46,253 nt of DNA from Thiomicrorhabdus sp. (lineage in GTDB: Bacteria; Pseudomonadota; Gammaproteobacteria; Thiomicrospirales; Thiomicrospiraceae), in the NCBI GenBank assembly GCA_006222135.1, contig VCMI01000040.1:16-46268 (forward strand), in the 5' to 3' direction. A model generated the notes under the pieces. It was not told the origin of the DNA. It did not search any database and was given only the letters and a program-made list of their open reading frames with translations. The position numbers and the translations under genes are program-made. Below are positions 17,892 through 26,923 of this stretch, piece after piece (positions within the stretch are counted from its first letter, which is position 1; each line of letters starts with the position of its first letter).

Positions 17892-17906
17892 GCCCCTCTC
17901 GGGGGC
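17892..17906. terminator. Small GC-rich hairpin between accD and folC
   Basis: GCCCC/GGGGC form a 5-bp stem around TCTCG, with no T run after it. A 12-bp palindrome GTGGCTAGCCAC (17849-17860) lies 32 bases upstream. Either could slow transcription between accD and folC; the evidence is weak. Confidence 0.3.
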
Positions 17907-17922
17907 AAAGATTCAAAAAAAT

Positions 17923-19269
17923 ATGACAATTCCGAATCGTCAATCCAGCCTAACGGACTGGGTTGATTGGTTACTTCAATTACACGCTCAAGAAATAGAC
18001 CTTGGCCTCGACCGGATTCGTCTGGTGGCTGATGCTATGCAATTGACTAAGCCTGCTCCAGTGGTGATTAGTGTTGCTGGTACGAATGGCAAAGGTTCTA
18101 GTGTTGCTCTCTTGGTTGCGATTCTCAAAGCGGCTGGACACCAAGTCGGCGCTTATACTTCTCCGCATATCCAGTTTTTTAACGAACGCATTCAAATCAA
18201 CGGCACTCCGGTCAGCGATTATTTAATCATTGATGCATTTATAGCGATTGAAGCGGCTAGAGCAGAAACTAAATTAACCTATTTTGAATTTTCAACCTTA
18301 GCGGCACTCTATCTATTTAAACGAGCTCAGTTAGATGTGGTTGTGCTTGAGGTTGGTTTAGGTGGGCGTCTGGATGCCGTCAATATAGTCGATGCAGATG
18401 CCGCTTTGATTACAGCGATTGATATTGACCATGTCGATTGGTTAGGCAGTGATCGCTCTGTTATAGCCACAGAAAAAGCCGGTATCATGCGCTGTGCAAA
18501 ACCCGCAATTTGTTCGGATGTAGCTCCTCCTGCAAGTTTAATGGCTTATGCAAATGATAAACTTGTACCGTTAAGTCAGTTTAAAGTTGATTTTGATTTG
18601 CAGATAAATGACCAGGCCTGGTCATTTAAGTGGTTAAAAGAGCAAGATTCTGTACAGTTGGTTTGCCCATTAGACGATTTACCTTTTCCTGCACTCAAGG
18701 GTGAATTTCAACTGAATAATGCAGCGGGTGTGATCGCGCTCTTATCTAAGCTGAGTTCCTTATTGCAAGTTGATAGTCATGCCATTAAGCTAGGCTTGCG
18801 TCAAGTCAGTCACCCTGGTAGATTGCAATCCATAGAGCTTGGGTCACAATCTTGGTTGGTTGATGTTGCGCATAATCCACAATCCGCTTTAGCTTTAGCG
18901 AGTTATTTGCAGCAACAACAAGCCGAGCGTATTGAATTAGAATATTTATGCCTATTTTCGGTATTAAGTGATAAAGATGCTTTACCGATGGTTGAAAAAA
19001 TAGCCCCTTTTGTCTCCCGTTGGGTTATTGCTGATTTACAAATCCCACGAGCCACTTCCGTTGAAGCTTTGCGTGCTTTATTAAACAGAGCAGGTATTGA
19101 AAATTCGAATATCATCATTAAGAAAAGTATGGCAGACGCCGCGGCTTATGCCAAAATCAGTTCTGAAACAGATGTTTTAGTCTGGGGTTCATTTTTTACA
19201 GTATCTCAAGTATTAGCAAGTTTAGCTGTTAATACGACAGTTTTGAAAACAGAGAAAGCGCATGGATAA
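17923..19269 (+). CDS. folC: Bifunctional folylpolyglutamate synthase / dihydrofolate synthase
   Basis: 448 residues, an ATP-dependent Mur-ligase-fold enzyme. The P-loop is VISVAGTNGKGSSVALL (about residues 48-64), followed by the omega loop YTSPHIQFFNERI, VVVLEVGLGGRLDAVN and the late DVAHNPQSA. It adds glutamate to dihydropteroate and to folates in the cytoplasm. The ribosome binding site is poor (A-rich leader). Its end overlaps the next gene by 8 bases. The dispersed palindrome lies at 18605-18628 and is read as DQAW between the substrate and C-terminal domains, a low-conservation stretch. Confidence 0.95.
   Translation: MTIPNRQSSLTDWVDWLLQLHAQEIDLGLDRIRLVADAMQLTKPAPVVISVAGTNGKGSSVALLVAILKAAGHQVGAYTSPHIQFFNERIQINGTPVSDYLIIDAFIAIEAARAETKLTYFEFSTLAALYLFKRAQLDVVVLEVGLGGRLDAVNIVDADAALITAIDIDHVDWLGSDRSVIATEKAGIMRCAKPAICSDVAPPASLMAYANDKLVPLSQFKVDFDLQINDQAWSFKWLKEQDSVQLVCPLDDLPFPALKGEFQLNNAAGVIALLSKLSSLLQVDSHAIKLGLRQVSHPGRLQSIELGSQSWLVDVAHNPQSALALASYLQQQQAERIELEYLCLFSVLSDKDALPMVEKIAPFVSRWVIADLQIPRATSVEALRALLNRAGIENSNIIIKKSMADAAAYAKISSETDVLVWGSFFTVSQVLASLAVNTTVLKTEKAHG
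18605..18628. repeat. Dispersed palindrome copy inside folC (24 bp perfect)
   Basis: A 24-bp perfect palindrome with the core ACCAGGCCTGGT at 18611-18622. The arms extend to TAAATGACC/GGTCATTTA, nearly as in the long copy at 1004-1037. Confidence 0.85.
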
Positions 19270-19822
19270 TCTCAGTAAGTACCGTTTAACGGGTGCTTTT
19301 CTTTGGCTTTTGTTATTGGTGATTTTAGTGCCTAGTTGGTATAGTAATCCCGTAAATTTCCATCCCGAAGGGCATCAAAGTATCAGTACCAAAGGTGAGC
19401 ATCCTTTGGTTGAACATATTTATGAACTGCCTGTGCAAACGGTCCAAAAGCAAGCCGAGGTTCAAAGTAGTCCATTGGTAAATGATCAAGCTACGGATAA
19501 GGAAATGGTCGTTAAATCGATCGAAGTACCCCAAGACAGAGTGAGCGATAATAAATCGGTTGCTAACGATCCAAAACAAATTGAGCAAGCCATCTCTGTA
19601 CAATGGCTTGTTAGAATTACAGCCTATAAAGATATCACGGCAGCCAACGACTTATTGGGGCGTCTTGAGACTAATTATCCGGTGTGGATTAAAGAATTTA
19701 AGAAAAGTGGAACTTATTCAGTACGAACGGGGCCTTATCTTTCTAGAGCCAAAGCTGAACAGGATAAACGAAAATTAGATAAAATGTTACGAACGAATGC
19801 AGAAGTCGTACAACTTAATTGA
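19262..19822 (+). CDS. SPOR domain protein (DedD-like)
   Basis: 186 residues: a short cytoplasmic N-terminus, one transmembrane helix (about 12-26, FLWLLLLVILVPSWY), a charged, probably flexible linker (about 40-110), and a C-terminal SPOR domain (about 113-184: WLVRITAYKDITAANDLLGRL, then YSVRTGPYLSRAKAEQ). SPOR domains bind denuded peptidoglycan at the division septum. The position after folC matches dedD in Gammaproteobacteria. cvpA, which usually follows dedD and precedes purF, is missing: only 49 bases separate this gene from purF. Confidence 0.85.
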   Translation: MDNLSKYRLTGAFLWLLLLVILVPSWYSNPVNFHPEGHQSISTKGEHPLVEHIYELPVQTVQKQAEVQSSPLVNDQATDKEMVVKSIEVPQDRVSDNKSVANDPKQIEQAISVQWLVRITAYKDITAANDLLGRLETNYPVWIKEFKKSGTYSVRTGPYLSRAKAEQDKRKLDKMLRTNAEVVQLN

Positions 19823-19871
19823 ACAGTGCTAAGCTGAACAATAAATTTTAAGTAAGAGAGAGTGTGCAAAG

Positions 19872-21388
19872 ATGTGCGGTATTGTTGGGATTGTATTGGC
19901 TAGCGGCCAAACGGTTGGTCAAGAGATTTATGACGCTTTAACTACGTTACAACATCGTGGTCAGGATGCCGCGGGTATTGTGACTTGTGAAAATGGACGT
20001 TTTTTCAGCGTAAAGCGAACGGCATGGTCAAGGATGTGTTTCGGACACGTCACATGCGGGATTTGCATGGTAATATCGGAATTGGTCATGTCCGTTATCC
20101 TACGGCAGGCTCTTCTTCGAGTGCGGAAGCCCAGCCATTTTATGTGAACTCTCCTTATGGCATCGCAATGGGCCATAACGGTAACTTAACCAATGCTGAT
20201 GCGTTGGCACAAGAGATTTATCGCCAAGATTTACGCCACCTCAATACCAACTCAGATTCGGAAGTACTATTGAATATTTTTGCACATGAATTGATGCAGC
20301 AGAAGAAGCTCTTTATTGACCATGAAGATGTCTTTAATGCGGTTCGCAAGGTACATCAACGTGTCAAAGGTGGTTATGCAGCTGTCGGCGTTATCTCTAA
20401 TATCGGCATAGTCGCTTTCCGCGACCCTTTTGGTTTACGTCCTGTCGTCGTTGGTAAGCGAGCCAATATCAATGGTTTTGATTACATGGTGGCCTCTGAG
20501 TCCGTCGCTTTAGATGGACTGGGTTACGAATTAATGAAAGATTTGGCGCCTGGTGAAGCGGTCGTCATTACAGATGCCGGTGAGATTTTCTTTCAGCAGT
20601 GCGCTGAAAACCCGAAATTATCGCCTTGTATCTTTGAGTTTGTTTATTTTGCTCGTCCTGATTCAATGATTGATAACATCTCTGTTCATAAGTCTCGTCT
20701 TCGTATGGGTGTGACGCTCGCGGATAAAATCCTTAAAGAGTGGCCAGATCATGATATCGATGTGGTGATGCCGATTCCGGATACCAGTCGCACCTCTGCA
20801 TTAGAATTGGCTTCTAGATTGGGTTGTCCGTATCGTGAAGGGTTTATCAAAAACCGCTATATCGGTCGTACCTTCATTATGCCTGGACAACAGTTACGTA
20901 AAAAATCAGTGCGTCAAAAGCTGAATGCCATTGGTTTAGAGTTCGAAGGTAAAAACGTATTATTGGTCGATGATTCCATTGTTCGTGGTACGACTTCTGC
21001 ACAAATTGTTGAAATGGCACGTGAAGCAGGCGCTAAAAAAGTATATTTCGCTTCTGCGGCACCTCCCGTTCGTTTCCCTTATGTTTATGGGATTGATATG
21101 CCGTCACCAGCAGAATTGGTTGCGAGTAATCGAACCGTTGAGGAAATAGGTGAAATTATTGGTTGTGACAAATTAATTTACCAAGACTTGGCAGATTTGA
21201 TTGAAGCGGTCGGAGCGGGTAATGAGAATATCGCTGAATTTGATACCTCTTGTTTCAGTGGGATTTATGCCACAGAAGATATTACGCCTGAGTATTTAGC
21301 CTCTATAGATACGGCGCGTAATGATGATGCGCAATCTAGTAAACAAGCTTCCGGTCAGGAAACCGTCGGAATTCACAACGGTGACTAG
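19872..21388 (+). CDS. purF: Amidophosphoribosyltransferase, split by one -1 frameshift
   Basis: First enzyme of purine synthesis: it transfers the glutamine amide to [12 protein letters not shown] supplies the N-terminal nucleophile Cys, and [12 protein letters not shown] follows. The frame breaks in the AAA run at 20012-20014; with one more A the protein continues as [11 protein letters not shown]. Afterwards come [20 protein letters not shown]-like GHNGNLTN, and the PRPP loop [14 protein letters not shown]. The restored length is about 505 residues, as expected. The second ORF (20024) would lack the catalytic Cys and cannot be functional alone, so a sequence error is the likeliest explanation for an otherwise intact gene. 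Confidence 0.93.
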
Positions 21389-21416
21389 AGTGGTTATTAG
21401 GTCAAGATTGAATTTG

Positions 21417-21527
21417 GCCCTGCGCTCACATGGTTTGTAAGGCCGCAGGACATGCCCTGCACTGACATGGTTTTGTAAAGTTGCAGGCATGCCCTGCGCT
21501 GACAGGATTTTGTAAAGCGGCAGGACG
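21417..21527 (+). repeat. Three tandem copies of a 37-bp repeat between purF and metZ
   Basis: Units at 21417-21453, 21454-21490 and 21491-21527 are each exactly 37 bases, begin with GCCCTGC and end near GCAGG, and differ at only a few positions. GCAGG...GCCCTGC at each junction forms a short inverted repeat, so the array can form hairpins. It ends directly against the dispersed palindrome at 21528. 37 is not a multiple of 3 and no ORF runs through it. Confidence 0.8.
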
Positions 21528-21541
21528 CACCAGGCCTGGTG
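21528..21541. repeat. Dispersed palindrome copy upstream of metZ (14 bp perfect)
   Basis: CACCAGGCCTGGTG, core 21529-21540, 31 bases before the metZ ATG and abutting the 37-bp repeat array. Confidence 0.85.
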
Positions 21542-21572
21542 GCTTTACTATTTTTAATGATAGAGAATTACA

Positions 21573-22750
21573 ATGCATTCATTTGATATTGCAACATTAG
21601 CTGTTCGTGCTGGTTACGATCAAACGCAAGAGCAAGAAAATAGTGAAGCGATTTTTCCGACTTCTAGTTTTCGTTATAAATCTGCGGCTCAAGCGGCGGC
21701 GCGTTTTAACGGCGAAGAGAAGGGCAATGTCTATTCTCGCTTTACCAATCCAACCGTCCGCGCGTTTGAGAATCGTCTTGCGCTCATGGAAGGTGGTGAA
21801 GCTTGTGTAGGCACGGCCTCCGGCATGTCAGCCATTCTCTCTACCTTTATGGCTTTATGTGAGTCGGGTGATCATGTTGTCTGTTCACAAAGTGTCTTTG
21901 GTACGACCAAAGTTCTTTTCAATAAATACCTTTCCAAATTTGGACTTGAAGTAACGTTTGTCTCGCAAACAGACGTGGCCGAATGGGGCGACGCGATTCA
22001 GCCTAACACCAAAGCTTTCTTTTTAGAAACCCCCTCTAATCCATTGACAGAAGTCGCAGATTTATCGACCATAAGCGCCTTGGCCAAGGCTAATAATTGT
22101 TTACTGATTGTTGATAATTGCTTCTGTACACCGATTCTACAAAGACCTCTTGAGCAAGGTGCTGATATCATTATCCATTCAGCAACCAAGTTTCTAGATG
22201 GTCAAGGGCGAGGAATCGGTGGTGCCGTCGTTGGATCAAATGAATTGGTTGATGAGCATGTTCGTGGTTTTATGCGAACAGCAGGACCTTCAATGAGTCC
22301 ATTTAATGCTTGGATTTTTTAAAGGGTCTGGAAACCTTACCTATTAGAATGGCCGCGCACTGTCAAAGTGCATTGCAATTAGCCGAGTGGCTTTCTTTGC
22401 ATCCTGCGGTAGAGCAAGTTTTTTATCCTGGATTAAAGTCACACCCACAGTATGAACTGGCGTGTAAACAACAGTCTGGTGGCGGAGGTTTGGTGAGTTT
22501 TAAAGTTAAAGGCAACCAAGCTGAAGCGTGGTCGGTTATTGATCATACTCAAATGGTATCGATCACGGCAAATCTTGGGGATGTCAAAACCAGTATTACC
22601 CATCCAGCGACAACAACGCATGTTCGAGTTGAGCCTGAAGCGAGACTTAAGGCGGGTATTACGGATAACTTGGTACGTGTATCAGTTGGTTTGGAGTCAA
22701 TCGAAGATATTAAAGCGGACCTTGCAACAGGTTTAGATCTATTGAAGTAG
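21573..22750 (+). CDS. metZ: O-succinylhomoserine sulfhydrylase, split by one -1 frameshift
   Basis: A PLP-dependent Cys/Met-metabolism enzyme that makes homocysteine from O-succinylhomoserine and sulfide. The first part has YSRFTNPTVRAFE, TASGMSAI and the PLP lysine in HSATKFLDGQGR. The frame breaks in the T6 run at 22315-22320; one more T gives AWIFLKGLETLPIRM, a standard MetZ block. The second part has SHPQYELACKQQSGGGGLVSF and NLGDVKTSITHPATTTH. The restored length is about 392 residues. The position after purF matches metZ in Pseudomonas-type genomes, which favours MetZ over MetB or MetC. Confidence 0.92.
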
Positions 22751-22767
22751 GTAGGGTTTGAAGGAGG

Positions 22768-22800
22768 TTCGCTAAGTATTCAGAGTGATTACTTAGCGGA
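22768..22800. terminator. Long hairpin between convergent metZ and yhbY
   Basis: CGCTAAGTA (22770-22778) and TACTTAGCG (22790-22798) pair exactly; with one mismatch and one wobble the stem extends to 22768-22800 with the loop GAG. It lies in the convergent gap metZ(+)/yhbY(-), so a bidirectional terminator is likely although no U tract is present. Confidence 0.55.
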
Positions 22801-22856
22801 TTGATGAGTAGTTATCACTGTTCTGATTTCATTCATCTCTTGGAGAGAATACTCAA

Positions 22857-23165
22857 CTAGTTTCTAGGAAGAGGCTGTTCTGTTTCATCATTCTGGCGAT
22901 AGATTACGCAGATTTTTCCGATTGTTTGAACAAGAAGCGCACCGCTTTCTGTCAAAAGGTGTTGAATGATCTCTTTACGTTCATCTCGATCAGCACTGGC
23001 GATTTTGATTTTAAGAATTTCATGATGCGTGAGGGTGCTTTCTAGTTCAGCCATTAGGCTTTCTGTCACACCGTGAGCACCAATCATAATCATTGGGTTT
23101 AATCCGTGCGCTATGCCACGAAGGTATTTTTTTTGATTATTGGTAAGTTTTTCTGGCTGGCTCAT
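22857..23165 (-). CDS. yhbY: Ribosome assembly RNA-binding protein YhbY (CRM domain)
   Basis: About 102 residues from MSQPEKLTNNQKKYLRG (start 23165; the ORF track adds four residues from 23177). This is a single CRM domain: LTNNQKKYLRGIAHGLNPMIMIGAHGVTESLMAELESTL with the conserved G-x-x-G-type loop (IGAHG), then LLVQTIGKICVIYR. YhbY binds pre-50S ribosomal particles. It is divergent from rlmE, sharing a 60-base promoter region; the yhbY/rlmE/ftsH arrangement is standard in Gammaproteobacteria. Confidence 0.94.
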   Translation of the reverse strand: MSQPEKLTNNQKKYLRGIAHGLNPMIMIGAHGVTESLMAELESTLTHHEILKIKIASADRDERKEIIQHLLTESGALLVQTIGKICVIYRQNDETEQPLPRN

Positions 23166-23229
23166 TGAATATTCCAATCCTGGTCATTATTAATTAATAG
23201 TATTTGTACATTGTAGTTGAAAACACATT

Positions 23230-23850
23230 ATGGCGAGAAGTAAATCAAGTGACGTTTGGTTAAAAGAACATTTTAACGATCAATATGTCCAAAAGGCAAA
23301 ACAAGAAGGCTGGCGTTCGCGTGCCGTTTATAAGCTACAAGAGATTGATGACAAGGATGGCTTGTTTAAGCCGGGTATGTGTGTCGTCGATTTGGGCGCC
23401 GCTCCTGGCAGCTGGTCACAGTGGACAACCCACAAGATCGGCCGTAATGGGGAGGTGTTTGCATTAGATATTCTACCCGTAGAGCCTTTTGCTGGGGTGA
23501 CCTTTATTCAGGGTGACTTTAGAGAGGACGAAGTCTATGAGGGCTTATTGGCGGCTTTAGCAGGTCGCGATGTCGATGTTGTTATGTCTGATATGGCGCC
23601 CAATATGAGTGGTAATAAAGGCGTTGATATCCCTCGGGCTATGTATTTAGTTGAATTGTGCGTTGAACTTGCTGATCAGGTGTTGAAGCCCAAGGGAGAT
23701 CTGTTGATGAAAGTCTTCCAAGGGGAAGGCTACGAGCAATTGTTAATAACCTTACGGTCAAAGTACCAAAAGGTCATTAGTCGTAAGCCAGATTCTTCCC
23801 GTTCAAGAAGTAAGGAAGTTTATTTGTTGGCGCGAGGGAAAAAAGATTAA
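23230..23850 (+). CDS. rlmE: 23S rRNA (uridine-2552-2'-O)-methyltransferase RlmE
   Basis: 206 residues, a FtsJ-fold enzyme. The N-terminal EGWRSRAVYKLQEID holds the catalytic Lys of the K-D-K-E tetrad; the SAM motif is VVDLGAAPGSWSQW, the catalytic Asp is in VVMSDMAPNMSG, and the second Lys and Glu are in LLMKVFQGEGYE and SRSKEVYLLA. It methylates U2552 of 23S rRNA in late 50S assembly and is often heat-induced together with ftsH, which follows after 151 bases. Confidence 0.96.
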   Translation: MARSKSSDVWLKEHFNDQYVQKAKQEGWRSRAVYKLQEIDDKDGLFKPGMCVVDLGAAPGSWSQWTTHKIGRNGEVFALDILPVEPFAGVTFIQGDFREDEVYEGLLAALAGRDVDVVMSDMAPNMSGNKGVDIPRAMYLVELCVELADQVLKPKGDLLMKVFQGEGYEQLLITLRSKYQKVISRKPDSSRSRSKEVYLLARGKKD

Positions 23851-23937
23851 GAATTTGTAAGGTCTATTTTTTTAAGTGCACCATAAGTTTTATTTATGAA
23901 AATTATGGTAAAGTAGCAAGATTGGATTAATTTAAAC

Positions 23938-23977
23938 GATACTTTTCAGAGGCGATATGCTCTCCTAGAAAAGTATC
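23938..23977 (+). promoter_or_regulatory. Hairpin in the ftsH leader
   Basis: GATACTTTT (23938-23946) pairs exactly with AAAAGTATC (23969-23977); inside it AGAG (23948-23951) can pair with CTCT (23960-23963). The same CTCT can instead pair with AGAG just downstream (about 23980-23985), so two mutually exclusive folds are possible. The structure ends about 24 bases before the ftsH ATG and before its AAGGG ribosome binding site. Regulatory function is inferred only. Confidence 0.4.
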
Positions 23978-24001
23978 TTAGAGAGTGGTTAAGGGTAATC
24001 A

Positions 24002-25978
24002 ATGAAGAATGATATGCTAAAAAATGTACTGGTTTGGGCAATTGCGGCAATGATATTGATGTCTGTATTCAATCATTTCAGTAGTCAGGGAAAAAGTGAA
24101 TCTAGTCGCTTAGATTATTCTGATTTTATTGAACAGGTTCAGCAGGGGCAAGTTAGTAAGGTTAATATTGAGGGTCCTACTATTCGTGGGGTTTATATCA
24201 GTGGAGATTCATTTACGACCTATAACCCTGGTGATGCCGGTCTAATGGGCGACTTGTTAGATAACCACGTTAAGATTACGGCACAACCGCCAGAGCAACA
24301 AGGCGTGTTGATGCAGATCTTTATCTCGTGGTTCCCCATGCTGTTATTGATTGGTGTGTGGATCTTCTTCATGAAATCTGTTGGTGGTGGTATGGGCGGT
24401 AAAGGTGGACCCATGTCATTCGGTAAGAGTAAGGCTAAAATGCTAACCGATGAACAGATTAAGGTTACCCTGGATGATGTGGCTGGTGCGGATGAAGCCA
24501 AGCAAGAGGTTGGAGAGATTGTTGATTTCTTAAAGGACCCTACTAAATACCAGAACTTAGGAGGCAGTATTCCTCGTGGTGTTTTAATGATAGGACCGCC
24601 TGGTACCGGTAAGACATTATTGGCTAAAGCGATTGCAGGTGAAGCGCAAGTACCATTCTTTACTATTTCAGGTTCTGATTTTGTTGAAATGTTTGTTGGG
24701 GTGGGTGCTTCACGTGTTCGTGATATGTTTGAGCAAGCTAAGGCACATGCACCTTGTATTATCTTTATTGATGAGATTGATGCCGTTGGTCGTAAACGTG
24801 GCTCTGGCATGGGTGGCGGTAACGATGAGCGTGAACAGACTTTGAACCAATTATTGGTTGAAATGGATGGTTTTGAAGGTAATGAAGGTGTGATTGTCAT
24901 TGCCGCTACTAACCGTGCAGATGTTTTGGATGTTGCATTGTTACGTCCTGGCCGTTTCGATCGTCAGGTAACGGTCGGTCTGCCAGATATTCGTGGCCGT
25001 GAGCAAATCTTAAAAGTGCATATGCGTAAGGTTCCTTTAGCAGATGATATTAATCCATCCTATATCGCTCGAGGTACGCCTGGATTTTCAGGTGCAGATC
25101 TAGCTAACTTGGTTAATGAAGCGGCACTATTTACAGCAAGAATGAATGCTAAGTTAGTTACCCAGAAACACTTTGAAAAAGCCAAAGATAAGATTCTGAT
25201 GGGGGTTGAGCGTAAGAGCATGGTCATGAACGAGAAAGAACGTAAAATGACGGCTTATCATGAAGCTGGGCATGCAATTATCGGTTGCTTAGTGCCAGAG
25301 CATGATCCTGTTTATAAAGTCAGCATTATGCCGCGAGGTCGTGCCTTAGGAGTCACTATGTACTTACCTGAGGAAGACTCTTATAGCTACAGCAAGCAAA
25401 AGCTAGAAAGTCAGTTATCAAGCTTGTACGGTGGTCGTATCGCTGAAGACCAAATCTATGGTCCTGATATGGTAACTACAGGTGCCAGTAATGATATTGA
25501 ACGTGCTACAGCGATTGCACGTAATATGGTTACCAAGTGGGGTATGTCTGATAATCTTGGGCCTCTATTATACGAAGAAGAAGATAATGGTAGTTTTATG
25601 GGCACTTCGCGTAATGCAAATGTTTCAGGTGAAGTTTCAAAGCAAATAGATGTTGAAATTCGTAATCTGATTGACCGTAATTACAAGCGCGCTCAGAAAA
25701 TTCTTCAAGAACGTGCAGGTGAACTTGAATTAATGACTGAAGCATTAATGACTTATGAAACCATTGACGCGGATCAAATCAAAAATATTATGGAAGGCCG
25801 TCCAGCAGGAGAACCTAAGGATTGGAATGACTCTAATGATGATGACACCTCTGATGAAACGCCTGGTGAAACTGCATCTGAAGATGAGGTCGCAGAAGAC
25901 ACAAGTGATGAGAGTAGTTCTGATGATTTAAGCGGTGATGGGCCAGTCGTTGAAGATGGTGAGCCTAAAGTACATTAA
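24002..25978 (+). CDS. ftsH: ATP-dependent zinc metalloprotease FtsH
   Basis: 658 residues. An N-terminal transmembrane helix (about 8-24) and a second (about 104-124) flank the periplasmic domain. The AAA+ module has Walker A GPPGTGKT (about 197-204), the pore loop [10 protein letters not shown], Walker [12 protein letters not shown] and the second region of homology with RPGRFDRQ. The protease zinc site is HEAGH (about 420), with the third ligand Asp in a later helix. It degrades misfolded membrane proteins and short-lived regulators at the inner membrane. The C-terminal 55 residues are strikingly acidic (runs of D, E, S). A strong terminator follows, separating it from folP. Confidence 0.97.
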   Translation: MKNDMLKNVLVWAIAAMILMSVFNHFSSQGKSESSRLDYSDFIEQVQQGQVSKVNIEGPTIRGVYISGDSFTTYNPGDAGLMGDLLDNHVKITAQPPEQQGVLMQIFISWFPMLLLIGVWIFFMKSVGGGMGGKGGPMSFGKSKAKMLTDEQIKVTLDDVAGADEAKQEVGEIVDFLKDPTKYQNLGGSIPRGVLMIGPPGTGKTLLAKAIAGEAQVPFFTISGSDFVEMFVGVGASRVRDMFEQAKAHAPCIIFIDEIDAVGRKRGSGMGGGNDEREQTLNQLLVEMDGFEGNEGVIVIAATNRADVLDVALLRPGRFDRQVTVGLPDIRGREQILKVHMRKVPLADDINPSYIARGTPGFSGADLANLVNEAALFTARMNAKLVTQKHFEKAKDKILMGVERKSMVMNEKERKMTAYHEAGHAIIGCLVPEHDPVYKVSIMPRGRALGVTMYLPEEDSYSYSKQKLESQLSSLYGGRIAEDQIYGPDMVTTGASNDIERATAIARNMVTKWGMSDNLGPLLYEEEDNGSFMGTSRNANVSGEVSKQIDVEIRNLIDRNYKRAQKILQERAGELELMTEALMTYETIDADQIKNIMEGRPAGEPKDWNDSNDDDTSDETPGETASEDEVAEDTSDESSSDDLSGDGPVVEDGEPKVH

Positions 25979-26009
25979 GCTCTGTATAAGGTCATTTTAA
26001 GGCCTAATG

Positions 26010-26038
26010 AAGCCCCGTTTAATCGGGGCTTTTTTTTT
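26010..26038 (+). terminator. Rho-independent terminator after ftsH
   Basis: The 8-bp stem AAGCCCCG/CGGGGCTT with a 6-base loop (TTTAAT) overlaps a run of nine Ts. Textbook intrinsic terminator 32 bases after the ftsH stop. Confidence 0.92.
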
Positions 26039-26051
26039 GAATAGGAAATTC

Positions 26052-26888
26052 ATGTTTAATATTAAAACCTTGATTGCCGAAAAATCATCAAATCAAAATG
26101 GCATGCCTTTAGTGATGGGGGTTTTGAATGTCACTCTGGACTCGTTTTCAGATGGTGGGCGTTTTATCACTCAGGATCAGTTTACTCAGCACGTTTCCGA
26201 GATGATTTTATCGGGTGTTGATATTATTGATATCGGTGGAGAATCCACCAGGCCTGGTGCGATTACAGTCGGTCTTCAGGAGGAGTTAGATCGTGTACTG
26301 CCGGTGATTGAATGGGTTGCAGCACGTTACGATACGCCCATCTCAATTGATACCTATAAGCCTCAGGTAATGAAGGAAGCGGTTGGTAGGGGCGCGGTAT
26401 TGATTAATGATGTCAATGCCTTGCAAGCGGAAGGTGCTATTGAATGTGCTGTAAATTCAGGTGCTACGGTTTGTCTTATGCATAAGTTGGGCGAGTTTGC
26501 GACCATGCAGGATGCCCCTGAATATCAAGATGTGGTGCTAGATGTTTGTGATTTTTTATTAGCTCGTGCCCTCGTGTGTGAACAAGCCGGAATGGATAAA
26601 AATAAAATTATCTTGGATCCAGGGTTTGGGTTTGGTAAGACTTTAGCGCATAATAGCGAGCTATTCGAAAATTTAGAGCGTTTGGTCTTATTGGAGTACC
26701 CCTTGCTCGTGGGCGTTTCTAGAAAACGCATGATCGGTGAGATTTTAAATGCTACCGCTGTAGAAGATCGAATGGTCGGTAGTGTGGCTGCAGCGGTTCT
26801 AGCGTCGCTTAAAGGGGCTAGTATTGTCCGAGTACATGATGTTAAAGCAACGGTTGAGGCTTTACGGGTCACGATGCATTTAATGTAG
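26052..26888 (+). CDS. folP: Dihydropteroate synthase
   Basis: 278 residues from the ATG at 26052 (MFNIKTLIAEK), preceded by AGGAAA. The ORF-track start at 26007 lies in the ftsH terminator and is rejected. TIM-barrel motifs are VMGVLNVTLDSFSDGG, IDIGGESTRPGA, SIDTYKP, LINDVNAL and DPGFGFGK. It joins 7,8-dihydropterin pyrophosphate and p-aminobenzoate, the sulfonamide target. Odd point: the near-invariant NVTPDSF motif reads NVTLDSF (CTG for CCG). The dispersed palindrome (26246-26259) codes for the conserved STRPGA block. glmM follows after 35 bases. Confidence 0.95.
   Translation: MFNIKTLIAEKSSNQNGMPLVMGVLNVTLDSFSDGGRFITQDQFTQHVSEMILSGVDIIDIGGESTRPGAITVGLQEELDRVLPVIEWVAARYDTPISIDTYKPQVMKEAVGRGAVLINDVNALQAEGAIECAVNSGATVCLMHKLGEFATMQDAPEYQDVVLDVCDFLLARALVCEQAGMDKNKIILDPGFGFGKTLAHNSELFENLERLVLLEYPLLVGVSRKRMIGEILNATAVEDRMVGSVAAAVLASLKGASIVRVHDVKATVEALRVTMHLM
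26246..26259. repeat. Dispersed palindrome copy inside folP (14 bp perfect)
   Basis: CACCAGGCCTGGTG, core 26247-26258, identical to the copy upstream of metZ. Here it is read as T-R-P-G within a motif conserved in all FolP proteins, in a different reading phase from the trpF, folC and nuoG copies. Confidence 0.85.
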
Positions 26889-26923
26889 TGTTAGCTGCAT
26901 TTTACATAAAGAGTTGAGAGAGT

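Noticed and set aside
21417-21527. CRISPR array
   Set aside because: The three 37-bp units are contiguous with no unique spacers and no cas genes nearby.
24220-24900. 226-residue ORF antisense to ftsH
   Set aside because: Shadow of a strongly coding gene, low-complexity Pro/Ser/Ile composition and no family features.
26007-26051. Upstream start of folP proposed by the ORF track
   Set aside because: This stretch is the ftsH intrinsic terminator; the ATG at 26052 has a ribosome binding site and gives the family N-terminus.
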